Shown piece by piece: positions 5,888-6,105 of a stretch of DNA of 6,105 nucleotides. Each line of letters begins with the position of its first letter. Positions within the stretch are counted from its first letter, which is position 1. A program made the translations under genes and the position numbers. The stretch comes from Bacteroidota bacterium (GTDB lineage: Bacteria; Bacteroidota; Bacteroidia; B-17B0; Aurantibacillaceae): the NCBI GenBank assembly GCA_947449125.1, contig CANFQR010000096.1:1-6105 (forward strand), read 5' to 3'. The notes beneath the pieces were generated by a model. It saw nothing but the letters and a program-made list of their open reading frames with translations. It made no database searches and was not told where the DNA came from.

Positions 5888-5913
5888 TAATCTTCTTTAT
5901 TAAGAAGGGATTA
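5888..5913 (-). promoter_or_regulatory. Possible leader hairpin ahead of the cold-shock gene
   Basis: On the plus strand TAATC TTCTT (5888-5897) pairs with AAGAA and GATTA (5902-5906, 5909-5913) around a TATT loop, with a two-base GG bulge at 5907-5908. On the minus-strand transcript the folded segment would occupy most of the predicted 34-nt leader, ending 10 nt before the start codon. Structured leaders are common in cold-shock genes, but this stem is short and AT-rich, so function is speculative. Confidence 0.3.
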
Positions 5914-5917
5914 AGTA

Positions 5918-5925
5918 CAAATGTA
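5918..5925 (-). promoter_or_regulatory. Exact Bacteroidota -7 box for the cold-shock gene
   Basis: On the minus strand this reads TACATTTG, an exact TAnnTTTG match, 40 bp upstream of the start. It implies transcription from about 5911. I do not find a TTG -33 element at the usual spacing of about 17-23 bp, so support rests on the -7 box and its position. Confidence 0.5.
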
Positions 5926-6105
5926 AGCAAAAGAAGTTGCCTATTTTAATAAATAAAATGAAATAGAAATTTATTTAGAGTTAAAAATTAATAAATGAAT
6001 AAATTTAAGAATGAATGAAGTTTGCTTTAGAATTAAGGCTTTTTAACATAGCGTGGTAAACAAAAAAAACAAAAAAAGGTAAATTAGTTTTATAAAACAA
6101 ATTAG
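5926..6105. other. AT-rich gene-free end of the window
   Basis: No ORF of credible length appears in either strand. The left part (5941-6017) is a low-complexity series of AATAAA/AATGAA-like repeats; the right part has two A-runs (6062-6069 and 6071-6077) and a 22-bp dyad (see next entry). It is presumably the start or end region of a gene beyond the window. Confidence 0.5.
6062..6103 (-). terminator. Dyad followed by T-tracts on the minus strand, possible terminator of an off-window gene
   Basis: GTTTTATAAAAC (6087-6098) is a perfect 12-bp palindrome extended by AATT arms to 6082-6103 with one A/A mismatch per side. Read on the minus strand, a T7 and a T8 run follow it after four bases, as in an intrinsic terminator for a gene to the right. 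The stem has only one G/C pair per arm, so an operator or promoter element is an equally fair reading. Confidence 0.3.

Noticed and set aside
5941..6017. AATAAA/AATGAA-like short repeats as a possible CRISPR or satellite
   Set aside because: Units are irregular, very short and explained by AT-rich low complexity; no repeat-spacer pattern.
1..6105. Mobile element, phage, toxin-antitoxin or defence system
   Set aside because: No transposase, integrase, nuclease, reverse transcriptase, terminal repeats or target-site duplications are visible; all genes read as ordinary chromosomal functions or unknowns.

Overview
The window looks like a chromosomal segment from a low-GC member of the Bacteroidota, probably a flavobacterial or cytophagal type. 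Evidence: AT-rich intergenic DNA, no convincing Shine-Dalgarno sequences before the starts, two exact matches to the Bacteroidota -7 promoter box (TAnnTTTG), and a LemA/TPM gene cluster plus a cold-shock protein of types common in that phylum. This is inferred from sequence character, not from a database match.

Layout. Positions 2-2072 hold a tight plus-strand operon. It has a 5'-truncated classical short-chain dehydrogenase/reductase (SDR), then after 3 bp a small four-helix membrane protein, then an AraC-family regulator that overlaps the membrane gene by 8 bp. A GC-rich hairpin (2103-2145) sits in the gap between this operon and a convergent minus-strand gene for an exported, Asn-rich protein of unknown function (2198-2773). 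About 300 bp of AT-rich DNA follows (2774-3081); it separates two divergent genes and carries a good plus-strand promoter candidate about 200 bp ahead of the next operon.

Positions 3082-4849 are a plus-strand operon: LemA-family protein, a TPM-domain protein without membrane anchor, and a second TPM-domain protein with signal peptide, transmembrane helix and glycine-rich tail ending in Trp. Spacings are 11 bp and 2 bp, so the three products are likely co-produced and act at the cell envelope. Two minus-strand genes converge on it: an uncharacterised mostly helical protein (4879-5337) and a cold-shock-domain protein with a long basic N-terminal extension (5422-5877). The latter has an exact -7 box and a possible short hairpin leader. 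The last 180 bp hold no gene that I can see, only AT-rich DNA, a dyad and poly-A runs.

How they work together: the first operon reads as a self-contained regulator plus redox enzyme plus membrane protein module of unknown substrate; the second is an envelope module. I see no mobile element, CRISPR array, tRNA, rRNA or defence system. The least explained parts are the four-helix protein with an internal two-fold repeat, the Asn-rich exported protein, a ten-A run inside the AraC gene that could uncouple its sensor and DNA-binding halves, and the unanchored TPM protein placed between LemA and the anchored TPM protein.
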